The position numbers and the translations under genes were made by a program. DNA of 45,074 bases, taken from contig CAZCBN010000008.1 of the NCBI GenBank assembly GCA_964496975.1, positions 1 to 45,074 of the forward strand. Reading direction: 5' to 3'. Below, in pieces: positions 31,040 through 40,725 of this stretch (its first letter is position 1; every line of letters begins with the position of its first letter). The DNA comes from CAZCBN01 sp964496975 (GTDB taxonomy: Bacteria > Planctomycetota > Phycisphaerae > Phycisphaerales > UBA1924). The notes beneath the pieces are model-generated. The model was not told the origin of the DNA, ran no database searches, and saw only the letters and a list, made by a program, of their open reading frames with translations.

Positions 31040-34000
31040 TCAAGCGTCCGTGCCCCCGGCCACCGCCCCGTTCCCAACGGAAAGCGACCCACCGCCGCGC
31101 CGACCCAGGCGGCCTAGCCACTCACTCGTCCAGGTCACGACCGCGAACAACACCGGTGTAAACACAAGCCCAAGCACCGTGACGCCAATCATGCCGCCGA
31201 ACACGGCCGTTCCCAGCGCCCGGCGACTCGCCGCCCCCGCGCCTTCCGCCACAACCAGCGGCACGACGCCCAGAACGAACGCGAAGCTCGTCATGAGGAT
31301 CGGGCGGAAGCGAGTCCGCGCCGCCTCGACCGCGCTCTCAATGACGGCCTTACCGCTCGCGCGGTTCTGCCGCGCGAACTCAACGATCAGGATCGCGTTC
31401 TTCGCCCCAAGCCCAACCAGCAGCACAAGCCCGATCTGCGTGAAAATGTTGTTGTCGAGCCCGGTGGCCATCAACGCGACCACCGCTCCCGCGACGACCA
31501 GCGGCACCGACAGCACCACGGAAAGCGGCGCGGACCAGCTCTCGTACTGTGCCGCAAGTATGAGATAGATCACAAGAATGCCGAGCGCGAACGCCAGCAG
31601 CCCCGAGCTGCCGGCCTGCTTCTCCTGGTACGACAGGCCCGTCCACGCGTAGCCCATGCCTTCCGGGAGTTGATCGCGGGCCAGGCCCTCCATGATTGCC
31701 ATCGCCTGCCCCGAAGAAACGCCTGCGGCCGGCGCGCCGTTCACCGTCGCGCTCGGGTAAAGGTTGTACCGTGTGACGCGGTCCGGACCCATCGACTCCT
31801 CCACCCGCAAGAGCGACCCGAGCGGCACCATCTGCCCCGCGACGTTGCGTGTCTCCAGCCGGGTGATCTGGTCGGGGCGAATGCGGAACGCCGCCTCCGC
31901 TTGCGTGCTGACCTGGTAGGTCCGGTTGAAGAGGTTGAAGTCGTTCACGTACGTCGAGCCAAGCGCGGTCTGCAGCGTCTCAAAGACCGCGGGCAAAGGA
32001 ACATTGAGCCGCATCGCCTTCTCACGGTCGATGTCCAGGTAAAGCTGCGGAACCCCGGACCGGAAGCTGCTGAACGCGTACGCGAGATCGCTCTGCCCGT
32101 TCGCCGCCGTCACCACCGCGTCGACAGCTCCCTGCACCGCGCTGCGCCCAACGGCGGTCCGATCGAGCAGCCGGAGATCAAAGCCCGACGTATTGCCCAG
32201 CCCGTTGATCGGCGGAAGGCTGAACACAAGGAACTGGGCGTCCTGAATCCCCGCGACCGCCGCGCGAAGATCCTGCATCACCACCTCCACGCCGCGGCCC
32301 TTTGGCGTCCGAACCGCCCACGGCTCAAGCACGATCCACGCATTGGCGTACGAGACACCCTGCCCGTCGAGCACGGAGAACCCCGACAGCGACGTCACAT
32401 TCTGCACACCGTCCACCTCGCGGGCCAATGCCACGACGCGCTCGTTCACCGCCTGGCTACGTTCAAGGGACGACCCGTCCGGCAACTGTGAGGCAACGAC
32501 CACAAACCCAAGGTCCTCGTTCGGCACAAAGCCCGTCGGCACACGCGTGTAACCAACCGCCGACGCCACGAGCACGGCGACAAACGCCGCAAGCGACAGC
32601 GGAGCGAGGCGGATCGCGAACCGCGTGAACCCGCCGTACGCACCGGCCAGCGCGTCGAACCCCGCGTTGAACGCACGCGCAGGCCACCCGAGCACCCGGC
32701 GGATCATCCACCACAGCCCGCCGCGTCCTCCCGGATGCCCGTGCCCGTGCGCCGCGTGGGGCCTCAGCAGGAGCCCGCACAGCGCGGGCGTGAGCGTCAG
32801 AGCGCACACCGCCGACAGCAGCGTGCTCGCCGCGATCGTCAACGCAAACTGGCGGTACATCTCGCCGGTGATGCCCGGCAGCGCAGCCGTCGGGATAAAG
32901 ACGCTCATGAGCACGAGCGTGATCGCCACCACCGCGCCCGTGATCTGCCCCATCGCCCGCCCTGTGGCCTCCTTCGCCGTGATGCCCGGCTGCTGGAGGT
33001 TACGTTCCACGTTCTCCACCACGACGATGGCGTCGTCGACCACAATCCCGATCGCAAGCACCAGCGCGAACATCGTCAGCATGTTGACGCTGAAACCAAA
33101 GAGCGCCATGAAGAGAAACGTGCCAACCAACGAGACCGGGATGACGATCAGCGGAATCAGCGTGGACCGAAGGCTCTGGAGGAACACGAGCACGACGAGC
33201 GCGACCAGCAGGAACGCCTCAATCAGCGTGTGCTGCACCTCCTCGATAGACGCTTCGATGAACATCGACGCGTCATAGAAGAAGTCAAGCTCGACCCCCG
33301 GCGGAAGCTCTTCGGCGAACCGCTCTCGGAGCTCCTCGATCTGCTGCGCCACGTTCACAAGGTTCGCGCCCGGGAGCTGATAGATCGCCATGATCGCCCC
33401 GGGCGAGCCGTTGTAGCCGGCCAGCGTCGTGTAGTCCCGAGCGCCAAGCTCGACCCGCGCCACATCGCGCAGGCGCACAAGCCGCCCACCATCGCTCGAC
33501 CGCACGATGATCGCGCCAAACTCCTCCGGCGTCGAGAGCCGTCCGCGGGTCGTCACGACCAGCTCGAAGGCCTGTCCCTCCGGCACGGGTTGCCGCCCGA
33601 TGACCCCCGCGGCCACTTGCACGTTCTGTGCGCGGATCGCCGCGTTGACGTCCGACACGGTCAGGCCGCGGGCCCGCAGCTTCTGCGGGTCAAGCCACAC
33701 CCGCATCCCGTAGTCCTTCGCCGGGTTGATGTTGACCGCACCCACGCCCGGCACGCGAAGCACCTCGTCCCGCATCCGGATGTACACGTAGTTCGCAAGG
33801 AACAAGTCGTCGTACCGGCCATCGGGCGACGAGATCGAGAGCACGCCAACAAACGCCGTCGATTGCTTACGCGTCGTGACACCGAGGCGCCGGGCCTCCT
33901 CCGGAAGCCTGGGCTCGGCGATGTTCACGCGGTTCTGCACAAGGACTGACGCAAGGTCCACGTCCGTCCCCGGCTCGAACGACACGTCAAGCTGGTACCG

Positions 34001-34258
34001 TCCGTCGCTCGACGTCGACGACATGTAGATCATTCGGTCGACGCCGTTGATCTCCTGTTCCAGCGGCGAGGCCACCGTGTCGGCGATCGTCTGCGCATTC
34101 GCCCCGGGATACTGCGCCTCCACGCGCACTATCGGCGGCGCAAGCTCGGGATACTGCTCCACCGGCAGAGTGACGTACGCCACCCCACCCAGCAGCACGA
34201 GCAGGATCGAGATGACGCACGCAAACACCGGGCGTCTGATGAAGAACAGACTGATCAT
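31040..34258 (-). CDS. RND multidrug efflux transporter, inner-membrane pump (AcrB/HAE1 type)
   Basis: 1072 residues, the standard length. It begins MISLFFIRRPVFACVISILLVLLG (first transmembrane helix), then the porter-domain signature LPVEQYPELAPPIVRVEAQYPGA. Later marks are VNMLTMFALVLAIGIVVDDAIVVVENVE, with the Asp-Asp pair used for proton coupling in helix 4, and GLGAKNAILIVEFARQ in helix 10 with its Lys. It drives drugs from the periplasm or inner leaflet through a tripartite complex. ATG at 34258 follows GGCGGAGG. Co-directional with the adaptor gene 111 bp upstream. No TolC-like outer-membrane gene is nearby. Confidence 0.95.
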   Translation of the reverse strand: MISLFFIRRPVFACVISILLVLLGGVAYVTLPVEQYPELAPPIVRVEAQYPGANAQTIADTVASPLEQEINGVDRMIYMSSTSSDGRYQLDVSFEPGTDVDLASVLVQNRVNIAEPRLPEEARRLGVTTRKQSTAFVGVLSISSPDGRYDDLFLANYVYIRMRDEVLRVPGVGAVNINPAKDYGMRVWLDPQKLRARGLTVSDVNAAIRAQNVQVAAGVIGRQPVPEGQAFELVVTTRGRLSTPEEFGAIIVRSSDGGRLVRLRDVARVELGARDYTTLAGYNGSPGAIMAIYQLPGANLVNVAQQIEELRERFAEELPPGVELDFFYDASMFIEASIEEVQHTLIEAFLLVALVVLVFLQSLRSTLIPLIVIPVSLVGTFLFMALFGFSVNMLTMFALVLAIGIVVDDAIVVVENVERNLQQPGITAKEATGRAMGQITGAVVAITLVLMSVFIPTAALPGITGEMYRQFALTIAASTLLSAVCALTLTPALCGLLLRPHAAHGHGHPGGRGGLWWMIRRVLGWPARAFNAGFDALAGAYGGFTRFAIRLAPLSLAAFVAVLVASAVGYTRVPTGFVPNEDLGFVVVASQLPDGSSLERSQAVNERVVALAREVDGVQNVTSLSGFSVLDGQGVSYANAWIVLEPWAVRTPKGRGVEVVMQDLRAAVAGIQDAQFLVFSLPPINGLGNTSGFDLRLLDRTAVGRSAVQGAVDAVVTAANGQSDLAYAFSSFRSGVPQLYLDIDREKAMRLNVPLPAVFETLQTALGSTYVNDFNLFNRTYQVSTQAEAAFRIRPDQITRLETRNVAGQMVPLGSLLRVEESMGPDRVTRYNLYPSATVNGAPAAGVSSGQAMAIMEGLARDQLPEGMGYAWTGLSYQEKQAGSSGLLAFALGILVIYLILAAQYESWSAPLSVVLSVPLVVAGAVVALMATGLDNNIFTQIGLVLLVGLGAKNAILIVEFARQNRASGKAVIESAVEAARTRFRPILMTSFAFVLGVVPLVVAEGAGAASRRALGTAVFGGMIGVTVLGLVFTPVLFAVVTWTSEWLGRLGRRGGGSLSVGNGAVAGGTDA

Positions 34259-34369
34259 GCCGACCTCCGCCCCGGCGTTCCGCCGCGAGCCCTGCCCGTC
34301 CCGCCGTGCGCCGATGTTCGAACCGCAACCCTCCCCGTCCAACCGTTAACGAGTTTCGCGCCCACCACG

Positions 34370-35611
34370 TCAGTGCGCCTCGGCGGGCACCGCTCCCGCC
34401 GCCCCAGCGTCCGCCTTCAAAGGCGTCACGACTGTGTCGGGCCGCGCCCGTTGCAGTCCGTTCACAACGATCCAGTCCGTCGCGCCCAGCCCTTCCACGA
34501 CCTGCACGTGAGGCCGCTGTTCCGCGCCGAGCCGCACCCCGCGCCGCTGAACGCGGTTCTCATCGTCAACGACCAGCACAAACCGACCCGCCTGATCCTG
34601 CCCGACCGCCGTCTGCGGGACAAGCAACCCCTCCACCGGCCCGCCCTTCGCGAGCCGCAGCCGCGCGAACAGCCCCGGAATGATCCTCCGCTCCGGGTTC
34701 TCAAACACCCCGCGCACGCGGATCGTGCCCGTCCCCGTGTCGACGGCGTTGTCGGCCCAGTCCACCCGCCCCTCGTGCGGGTAGCCCTCCTCGTTCGCAA
34801 GCTGCATCCGCAGTCGAAGCCCCGGGTTGCGTTCCCGCCCGTCACGCGTCCGCGCATCCGGAAACATCGACATGTACTCCAGGTGCTGGCCCTCATCGGC
34901 CTCGAAGTACACGAAGATCCGCTCGTCGTTCACGATCGACGCAAGCACCGTGGCCGTATCCACAAACGCCCCGCGGTCCACCAGGTTCCGCCCAAGATGC
35001 CCCGCGAACGGTGCCTCGACCGTGCACCAGCTCAACTCCAGCCTCGCCGCCGCCAGCACCGCCTCGGCCAACGCCACGTTCGCCCGGGCCCGATTCCGCT
35101 GCGCGATCCGCTCGCGAAGCTCCAGCTCCGACCCCGCGCTCCGCGCGATGATCTCCTGCGTCCGCTCCAGCACGACCTCCGCCAGCTCGGACTCCGCCTC
35201 CCGCGCCGCAAGGTCCGCTTCAGCCTGTTCCACCCGTGCCTGATACGGCCTCGGGTCAATCGTGAACAGCGGATCCCCCGGCTGCACCCGCGAGTCCGGG
35301 AGGAAGTGCACTTCCTGAATAAACCCCTGGACACGCGGCCGGAGGTCCACCGCTTCAATCGCCGCGGTCACCCCCGTGAACTCCCATGAGTCCTGCATCT
35401 GCTCAACCGTCGGCTGCGCGACCGTGACCTCGGGCGGCGGCGGCGGAACATAAACGTTCGAGGCCCGCTCACACCCGACCGACGGCAACGTCGCGCCCAG
35501 AGCGCACGCGGCAACAAGCCACCCGCCAAGCCCCCCGCGTCCGCCGCGTGCGGCGCGGTCACGCGAACACGCCAACGAATGATGAGCGGCGAACGACTTC
35601 GTGATCCGCAT
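34370..35611 (-). CDS. RND efflux periplasmic adaptor (membrane fusion protein, AcrA-like)
   Basis: 413 residues. N-terminal export segment LVAACALGATLPSVGCERA; the Cys at the end could be lipidated, although the -3 residue is not ideal for a lipobox. The AcrA-type body follows: VDLRPRVQGFIQEVHFLPDSRVQPGDPLFTID (lipoyl half), a helical hairpin (QARVEQAEADLAAREAESEL to LAAARLELSWC), TVEAPFAGHLGRNLVDRGAFV (second lipoyl half), then beta-barrel and membrane-proximal domains (VPQTAVGQDQAGRFVLVVD). It bridges the pump to an outer-membrane channel. ATG at 35611 is preceded by GGAGG/GGAG. Confidence 0.93.
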   Translation of the reverse strand: MRITKSFAAHHSLACSRDRAARGGRGGLGGWLVAACALGATLPSVGCERASNVYVPPPPPEVTVAQPTVEQMQDSWEFTGVTAAIEAVDLRPRVQGFIQEVHFLPDSRVQPGDPLFTIDPRPYQARVEQAEADLAAREAESELAEVVLERTQEIIARSAGSELELRERIAQRNRARANVALAEAVLAAARLELSWCTVEAPFAGHLGRNLVDRGAFVDTATVLASIVNDERIFVYFEADEGQHLEYMSMFPDARTRDGRERNPGLRLRMQLANEEGYPHEGRVDWADNAVDTGTGTIRVRGVFENPERRIIPGLFARLRLAKGGPVEGLLVPQTAVGQDQAGRFVLVVDDENRVQRRGVRLGAEQRPHVQVVEGLGATDWIVVNGLQRARPDTVVTPLKADAGAAGAVPAEAH

Positions 35612-35943
35612 GGCTCCACGCCTCCAAAGGCCCAACCCGTCCACCCCATCACAGTCATCAGTTGCCGTACGCCGGAACCCACCTTGGAAGAATCGCCCCG
35701 CGCGGCCGACGAAAATCCACCACCCGCCACGCTCGGTCATCCGTCCATCCCCGCCGCACGCCGCCGCGACACGACTTGGCCAAGCCTTACGCCGCCCTCA
35801 CCGACCACACATCGCGCAACCGCATCGCATCCGCCGCCGCCCCGCACGCCGAACCTTCGCAGAAGCTAACGGTACACGCCGCCACCACGCCGCACCACGA
35901 GCGAACAATGCTTGCACCGCGACAAAACCATCAGAAGCTCTTG

Positions 35944-35961
35944 CACACTTGACCAAGTGTG
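35944..35961. promoter_or_regulatory. Perfect palindrome 1, candidate operator
   Basis: CACACTT, 4-nt spacer GACC, AAGTGTG. It lies 333 bp upstream of the adaptor ATG at 35611 and 94 bp from palindrome 2. Size and symmetry suit a dimeric repressor. Confidence 0.5.
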
Positions 35962-36054
35962 AACAAACAGCCAGACAAACGTGCAGGATCCCGCCCCTCG
36001 CACCCTCCGCGTTCTCTCGTCACCATCGCCTCCGATCACCCAACACAGCCAAAC

Positions 36055-36070
36055 CACTGACGTGTCAGTG
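36055..36070. promoter_or_regulatory. Perfect palindrome 2, candidate operator
   Basis: CACTGAC, 2-nt spacer GT, GTCAGTG: a 16-bp perfect inverted repeat of the kind bound by TetR-family repressors of efflux pumps. Located 444 bp upstream of the adaptor start. Confidence 0.55.
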
Positions 36071-36769
36071 AACAGACAGAGTACCGATTCGTCAACTCAA
36101 CCGCGCCCGATGCTCTCAAGCGCTCAATCACAAAAGCCGCGCCGGCGAGGAGCATCACGACGCCCGCCAGCAACCTCCGCAGCCGCCCTGAGCGCCCGCG
36201 CAACGTCCGCCGAAGGTCACCCGCCGCCTGCTCACCCCATCACACCAGTCGCCCCCAACCGCCGCGTCGCGGGCGGAAGTCTGCGCCGCAACCTGAGCCC
36301 GCTCACCCGCCGCCGCCCAACCACATCGCGACCGCGGGCGACCGACACGCCCATAACGAGTTCGCCCCCGAGCCCGCTACGCCCGATCGGGGCGATCCGA
36401 GCAGCGGAACGTTCGAACGCTTTGCAGCCCGGCGGCGCCGGCCACTCCCGTCAAGAATTTGCCTAGGTAGCGGGAGCCAAGGCCGACCGGCCCGCATCAC
36501 GCATCAACCGTCCACCGCGCACGCACAAACAGCGTGACAAACGCCTCACGCTCGCGGCGCGTCATCAGCCGAGCCGCGTCGAGCGAAGATCCCTTCTCAC
36601 CGACCGCGTCGTTCGCCCACACACCCCGCCGGCCCCGAAGCATGCTGCGACGGCAGAAGACGGAGCCCAGCCCGACCAGCACCCACGCGTACCGACCCGA
36701 TCGCGGGCAGACAGCAGAGGCCGGACCGCTTCGCATCGGCACGCGGTCCAACGCAGGCCGCGTCTTCGC

Positions 36770-38434
36770 TTACTTCACGCCGTGCATCCAGCGCCGCAGG
36801 ACGGGGCTCAGCGCCGCAATCAGCAACCCGGCCGCGATGGGGGAGACAACCAGCAGCAGGAAGAACCCGGGAAGACCCGGCACGATGAACGTCCACTCCG
36901 CCTTGCCGCTCTCGCCGGGGATGAACTTGTGGCTGTACGCCGCGAGCCACCCGGCCGAGAAGTTCGCGATGGCGTTGGTCAGGAACCACACGCCCATCAT
37001 GAGCGACTGAAGCCGCTTCGGCGAGAGCTTCGTCACCATCGACAGCCCGACCGGGCTGAGGCACAGCTCCGCCCAGGTGTACGTGACGTATGTGATCAGC
37101 AGCCAGTGCGGCCCGGCCTTGCCATCGGCTGCCGATTCCGCGTCCATGGCACCGAACACCATGGCGATGAAGGCAAGCCCGAGCAGCCACAACGCGATGG
37201 CGAACTTCATGGGCGCGCTGGGGTTGAGCCGCTTCCGCTCAAGCCACACCCACATCACGCTGAACACCGAGCCGAACAGGAGAATCGTGAGCGGGTTGAC
37301 CGACTGATACCACGACGCCGGGATCGGCCCTTCAAGCAGGCCGAAGAACCACTTCCCGTCGACCGGCAGGAGCCCCCACAGCGTCAGGTCGGTGTTCTTG
37401 TCCGCGAACACCGTCATCGACGTGCCCGCTTGCTCAAACGCCGTCCAGAAGAAGATGTTCCCGATGAACGCCAGCACCGCGATCACCGCGATCCGCTGCA
37501 GGTCCACGATCGTCAGCGAACGGGTCCGCTCGTCGATGTGAGAAACGTCCGCGCCGCATTCCGGGCAAGGCCGGCTCGTCGGCAGGGCACGCAGCGAGTA
37601 GTTGCACTCCGGGCACGCCGCATCATCCTCGTGCGTCGGCACCGCCTTCGCGTCACGCTTCTTCGGCGGAAGCCCGACGCCCGCGAGGAACTTCGGCCTC
37701 AAGAACTGGTAGCACAGCAAACCGAGCACCATGCCCACCGCTGCAGAGCCAAATCCCCAATGCCAGCCGACCTTCTCGCCGAGCGTTCCGGCCACCAGCG
37801 GCGACAGAAAGGCCCCGAGGTTGATCCCCATGTAAAAGATCGTGAAGCCCGAGTCACGCCGCGGGTCGTTCTTCCCGTACAACTGGCCAACCATCACGCT
37901 CACGCACGGCTTGAAGAACCCCGTGCCGATCACGATCAACGCGAGGCCTGTGATAAAGCTCAGCAACGCCCCGGGGCTGGTTTGGAGCGTAACAGCCTCC
38001 CCCGCGGAAACACCAAAGAACTCGGTCAACGCGAGCGTGACGTGCCCGGCCGCGATGATCCATCCCCCGATCAGCATCGATCGGTGCGTCCCCAAGAACT
38101 TATCCGCGAGCCATCCGCCGGCCAACGGCGTCAGATAGACCGCCATCGTGTACCACGCGTACAACTTCTGTGCGTGTTCCTCAGACCAGCCGAAGCCGGG
38201 GTTGGGTTGGCCGCTCTCCAGCGTGTCGGTTGTGCTCGTGATCAGGTACAGCACCAGCAGCGCCCGCATGCCGTAGTAGCTGAACCGCTCCCACATCTCC
38301 GTGATGAACAGCACCCACAGGCCGCTCGGCTGTCCGCCGGGGACCTTGGTACCGCGCATGCTCTCCGCCGCGGCCGGCGCCGTCAGTTCATCGGGTGCAC
38401 CCGCCGAAGGCCCGCCTTGCTGTCCAACATCCAT
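36770..38434 (-). CDS. Proton-dependent oligopeptide transporter (POT/PTR2) with inserted zinc ribbon
   Basis: 554 residues with 12-14 membrane helices. POT marks are ITEMWERFSYYGMRALLVLYL (the ExxERFxYYG proton-coupling motif, 45-65), GGWLADKFLGTHRSMLIGG (106-124) and FFKPCVSVMVGQLYGKNDPRRDSGFTIFYMGINLGA. It should import di- and tripeptides with protons. Unusually, the central cytoplasmic loop (about 250-308) carries two CPEC knuckles, residues 274-277 and 290-293, spaced like a zinc ribbon (CPECNYSLRALP, RPCPECGADVSH). Similar ribbons appear in many planctomycete proteins, but I do not know them as part of POT carriers. ATG at 38434 follows GAGGGTG. Confidence 0.9.
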   Translation of the reverse strand: MDVGQQGGPSAGAPDELTAPAAAESMRGTKVPGGQPSGLWVLFITEMWERFSYYGMRALLVLYLITSTTDTLESGQPNPGFGWSEEHAQKLYAWYTMAVYLTPLAGGWLADKFLGTHRSMLIGGWIIAAGHVTLALTEFFGVSAGEAVTLQTSPGALLSFITGLALIVIGTGFFKPCVSVMVGQLYGKNDPRRDSGFTIFYMGINLGAFLSPLVAGTLGEKVGWHWGFGSAAVGMVLGLLCYQFLRPKFLAGVGLPPKKRDAKAVPTHEDDAACPECNYSLRALPTSRPCPECGADVSHIDERTRSLTIVDLQRIAVIAVLAFIGNIFFWTAFEQAGTSMTVFADKNTDLTLWGLLPVDGKWFFGLLEGPIPASWYQSVNPLTILLFGSVFSVMWVWLERKRLNPSAPMKFAIALWLLGLAFIAMVFGAMDAESAADGKAGPHWLLITYVTYTWAELCLSPVGLSMVTKLSPKRLQSLMMGVWFLTNAIANFSAGWLAAYSHKFIPGESGKAEWTFIVPGLPGFFLLLVVSPIAAGLLIAALSPVLRRWMHGVK

Positions 38435-38529
38435 GCGAAACACCCTCGGTTGCTGAAAACTCCAGCCGGTGCTGTCCCACCCTGAATGCCACAGCATACC
38501 GAGCCGCCGAGTGCCCGCAACCTTCCCCC

Positions 38530-39225
38530 TCACCCCATCTCCACCACCACCCCCGCCCGCCGCCGATACCCCACCGCCCGCGCCCAAAACGTCGGCTCCG
38601 CCACCGCGTCGAAGAACGCCGCCGCCTTCACCGGCCCCCAGCCCCGCTCCCCCGCCGCGTCCCGCGCAATAAACCGTTCCCGCCGCACCCCCGCGTCCGC
38701 CTCCACAAACACGCCCACGTCCACGTCCCCCGCCACCGGCTCCGCCAGCGCGAAGATCCCCTCAACAACCACGACCCCCCCCGCACCCGCCGGCCCGCGC
38801 ACCCGCCGCGTCCCCTCCCGACGGTGGGTCTCAAAGCTCCACACCGGCGTCTCCGCCTCTCCCCCGCCGCGTAGCACCCGGATGTGCCCCGCCAGCTCCG
38901 CCAGATGGGCCCGCTCCGGCAGGTCGCGCTCCGCCTCCGGCACATGGTCGTAGTCCGGCAGGTAATCGTCCGTCGCCAGCACCACGCCCCCCAGCCGCTG
39001 CACCAGCGCCCGCGCCAGCGTGCTCTTCCCGCTCGCCACCCCCCCGCACACGCCGACGACCACGGCCCGGCCGGCCCCCGCCCCCGCCCGCCCGGCCCCC
39101 CCGTGTCCCCGCTCGCCCAAAACCGCCCCCACCCGCGACGCGATCACCTCCAGCGCCGCCTCCAGACCCACCGTCCGCGTCACGCCAGACCCCGGCTTGG
39201 TTTCCCCGCCTTCTTGCACGCTCAT
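38530..39225 (-). CDS. Uridine kinase-like nucleoside kinase (P-loop)
   Basis: 231 residues. Walker A loop GVCGGVASGKSTL at about 58-70, then VVLATDDYLPDYDHV (acidic substrate-binding pair after strand 2, as in uridine kinase and phosphoribulokinase relatives), VVVVEGIFALAEP (Walker B-like VEGIFAL), and DVGVFVEADAGVRRERFIARD (lid with Arg). This pattern is that of the uridine kinase family. A 50-residue Gly/Ala-rich N-terminal part precedes the core, so the true start may be later than ATG at 39225, which lacks a clear ribosome site. It is divergent from a nucleoside transporter, which supports phosphorylation of imported nucleosides. Confidence 0.8.
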   Translation of the reverse strand: MSVQEGGETKPGSGVTRTVGLEAALEVIASRVGAVLGERGHGGAGRAGAGAGRAVVVGVCGGVASGKSTLARALVQRLGGVVLATDDYLPDYDHVPEAERDLPERAHLAELAGHIRVLRGGGEAETPVWSFETHRREGTRRVRGPAGAGGVVVVEGIFALAEPVAGDVDVGVFVEADAGVRRERFIARDAAGERGWGPVKAAAFFDAVAEPTFWARAVGYRRRAGVVVEMG

Positions 39226-39373
39226 CGCCGCCACGGTAGGAATGTGCGCTTGGCCCGGCCGCGGGCTCGCCCGGCGGCCGACGGCGCCGACCTGTTCCGT
39301 CGCGGCGCCGTCGCGCCCCCTCCCCAGCCCCCTCGGCGCCCAGCCCGCCGCACCACCACGAAAGCCCCTCACC

Positions 39374-40660
39374 TTGCCCACCGCCAGATTTCAGGCACTC
39401 TTCGGCGTCGTCTGCATCCTCGCCATCGCCTGGCTCCTCTCCTCCGACCGCCGCCGCGTCAACTGGCGAACCATCCTCGCCGGCGTCTCGCTCCAGTTCG
39501 CCCTCGCCGCCGCGCTCCTTTACATCCCCATCGTCGTGCAGGCCTTTGACGCCGTCGCCCGCGGCGTGAACGCCGTCATCAGCGCCGCCGACGAGGGCAT
39601 CGCCTTCGTCTGGGGCAACCTCGGCAACCCCTCGGGCGATTACACCTGGGGCTTCGTCTTCTTCATCCGCGTCAGCAGCATCATCATCTTCTTCGCGAGC
39701 CTCACCGCCGTGCTCTACCACGTCGGCATCATGCCCCGCGTCGTCGCCGCGCTCGCGTGGGTGCTGCGCCGCACCATGGGCATCACCGGCGCCGAGGCTC
39801 TCTCCGCCGCCGCCAACATCTTCGTGGGCCAGACCGAAGCCCCCCTCACCGTCCGCCCCTACATCCCGCGCATGACGCAGAGCCAGATCATGGCCCTCAT
39901 GACCGGCGGCTTCGCCACCATCGCCGGCTCGGTCTTCGGCGCCTTCGTCGCCATGCTCGGCGGCAGCGACCCCGAGCAAAGCGTCGAGTTCGCCAAGCAC
40001 CTCATCACCGCAAGCGTCCTCGCCGCCCCCGGCTCCCTCGTCCTCGCCAAGCTCATGATGCCCGAGACCGAGCGCCCCGCCGACGAGTCCGCCCGCATCG
40101 AAAACCCCATCCCCTCCGCCAACGTCGTCGACGCCGCCGCACTCGGCGCCACCGAGGGCATGAAGCTCGCCCTCAACGTCGCCGCCATGCTCATCGCCTT
40201 CGTCAGCCTCCTCGCCCTCGCCAACATCGCCCTCGGCGCCCTCGCCAACACCCTCCGCGCCACCGGCCTGATCGACCCGGGCGACCTCACCATCCAGCGC
40301 CTCCTCGCCTACCCCTTCGCCCCCTTCGCCTGGCTCCTCGGCATCCCGTGGTCCGACTGCGGCCTCGTCGGCTCCCTGCTCGGTCAAAAAATCATCCTCA
40401 CCGAGTTTGTTGCCTACAAAGACCTCGCCGCCGCCATCCACGCACCAACGCCCCTGATCGGGGAACGCTCCGCCAAAATCGCCGCCTACGCCCTCTGCGG
40501 CTTCGCCAACATTCCCTCCATCGCCATCCAGATCGGCGGCCTCTCCACCCTCGCACCGGACCGCCGGGTCGACTTTGTCCGCATCGGCCCGCGCGCCATG
40601 CTCGCCGGCACGCTCTCCTCATGCCTCGTCGCCGCGATCGCGGGGGTCATGCTCGCCTAG
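39374..40660 (+). CDS. Concentrative nucleoside transporter (CNT/NupC family)
   Basis: 428 residues, about ten membrane helices. CNT marks are LSAAANIFVGQTEAPLTVRPYI (the GQTEAP substrate motif), MTQSQIMALMTGGFATIAGSVFGAFV, and CGFANIPSIAIQIGGLSTLAPDRR near the C-terminus, like the conserved CGFANFxSIGIQIG of CNT proteins. It imports nucleosides with Na+ or H+. No ATG fits the conserved N-terminus. TTG at 39374, giving MPTARFQALFGVVCIL, is my choice; no clean ribosome site precedes it. Divergent from a nucleoside kinase gene, starts 148 bp apart. Confidence 0.92.
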   Translation: MPTARFQALFGVVCILAIAWLLSSDRRRVNWRTILAGVSLQFALAAALLYIPIVVQAFDAVARGVNAVISAADEGIAFVWGNLGNPSGDYTWGFVFFIRVSSIIIFFASLTAVLYHVGIMPRVVAALAWVLRRTMGITGAEALSAAANIFVGQTEAPLTVRPYIPRMTQSQIMALMTGGFATIAGSVFGAFVAMLGGSDPEQSVEFAKHLITASVLAAPGSLVLAKLMMPETERPADESARIENPIPSANVVDAAALGATEGMKLALNVAAMLIAFVSLLALANIALGALANTLRATGLIDPGDLTIQRLLAYPFAPFAWLLGIPWSDCGLVGSLLGQKIILTEFVAYKDLAAAIHAPTPLIGERSAKIAAYALCGFANIPSIAIQIGGLSTLAPDRRVDFVRIGPRAMLAGTLSSCLVAAIAGVMLA

Positions 40661-40725
40661 CCGGGCCAGAACGACGCGCCACCCCCGCGCGCCCGCAAAC
40701 TTCCGCCCGTGCGCGCATCTTCCCG

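Larger units (their letters stand above)
35612..36769. other. Long intergenic region upstream of RND adaptor
   Basis: About 1.16 kb without a convincing gene. Several GC-rich open frames occur on both strands with Pro/Arg-rich nonsense-like products. The region has two clean palindromes (35944-35961 and 36055-36070), AT-richer than their surroundings, which likely mark a control region for the efflux operon. No regulator gene is found beside it. Confidence 0.55.

Noticed and set aside
30771..31568. A 265-codon plus-strand frame overlapping the 3' end of the RND pump
   Set aside because: Half of it is antisense to conserved pump helices; no ribosome site.
35981..36466. A 161-codon plus-strand frame in the non-coding region before the RND operon
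   Set aside because: Pro/Ser/Arg/Thr-rich with no domain; it also overlaps the candidate operator palindrome.
36497..36751. An 84-codon minus-strand frame just downstream of the POT transporter
   Set aside because: Its C-terminal part looks less random than most shadows, but there is no recognisable domain and no ribosome site; it may be a remnant, not supported as a gene.
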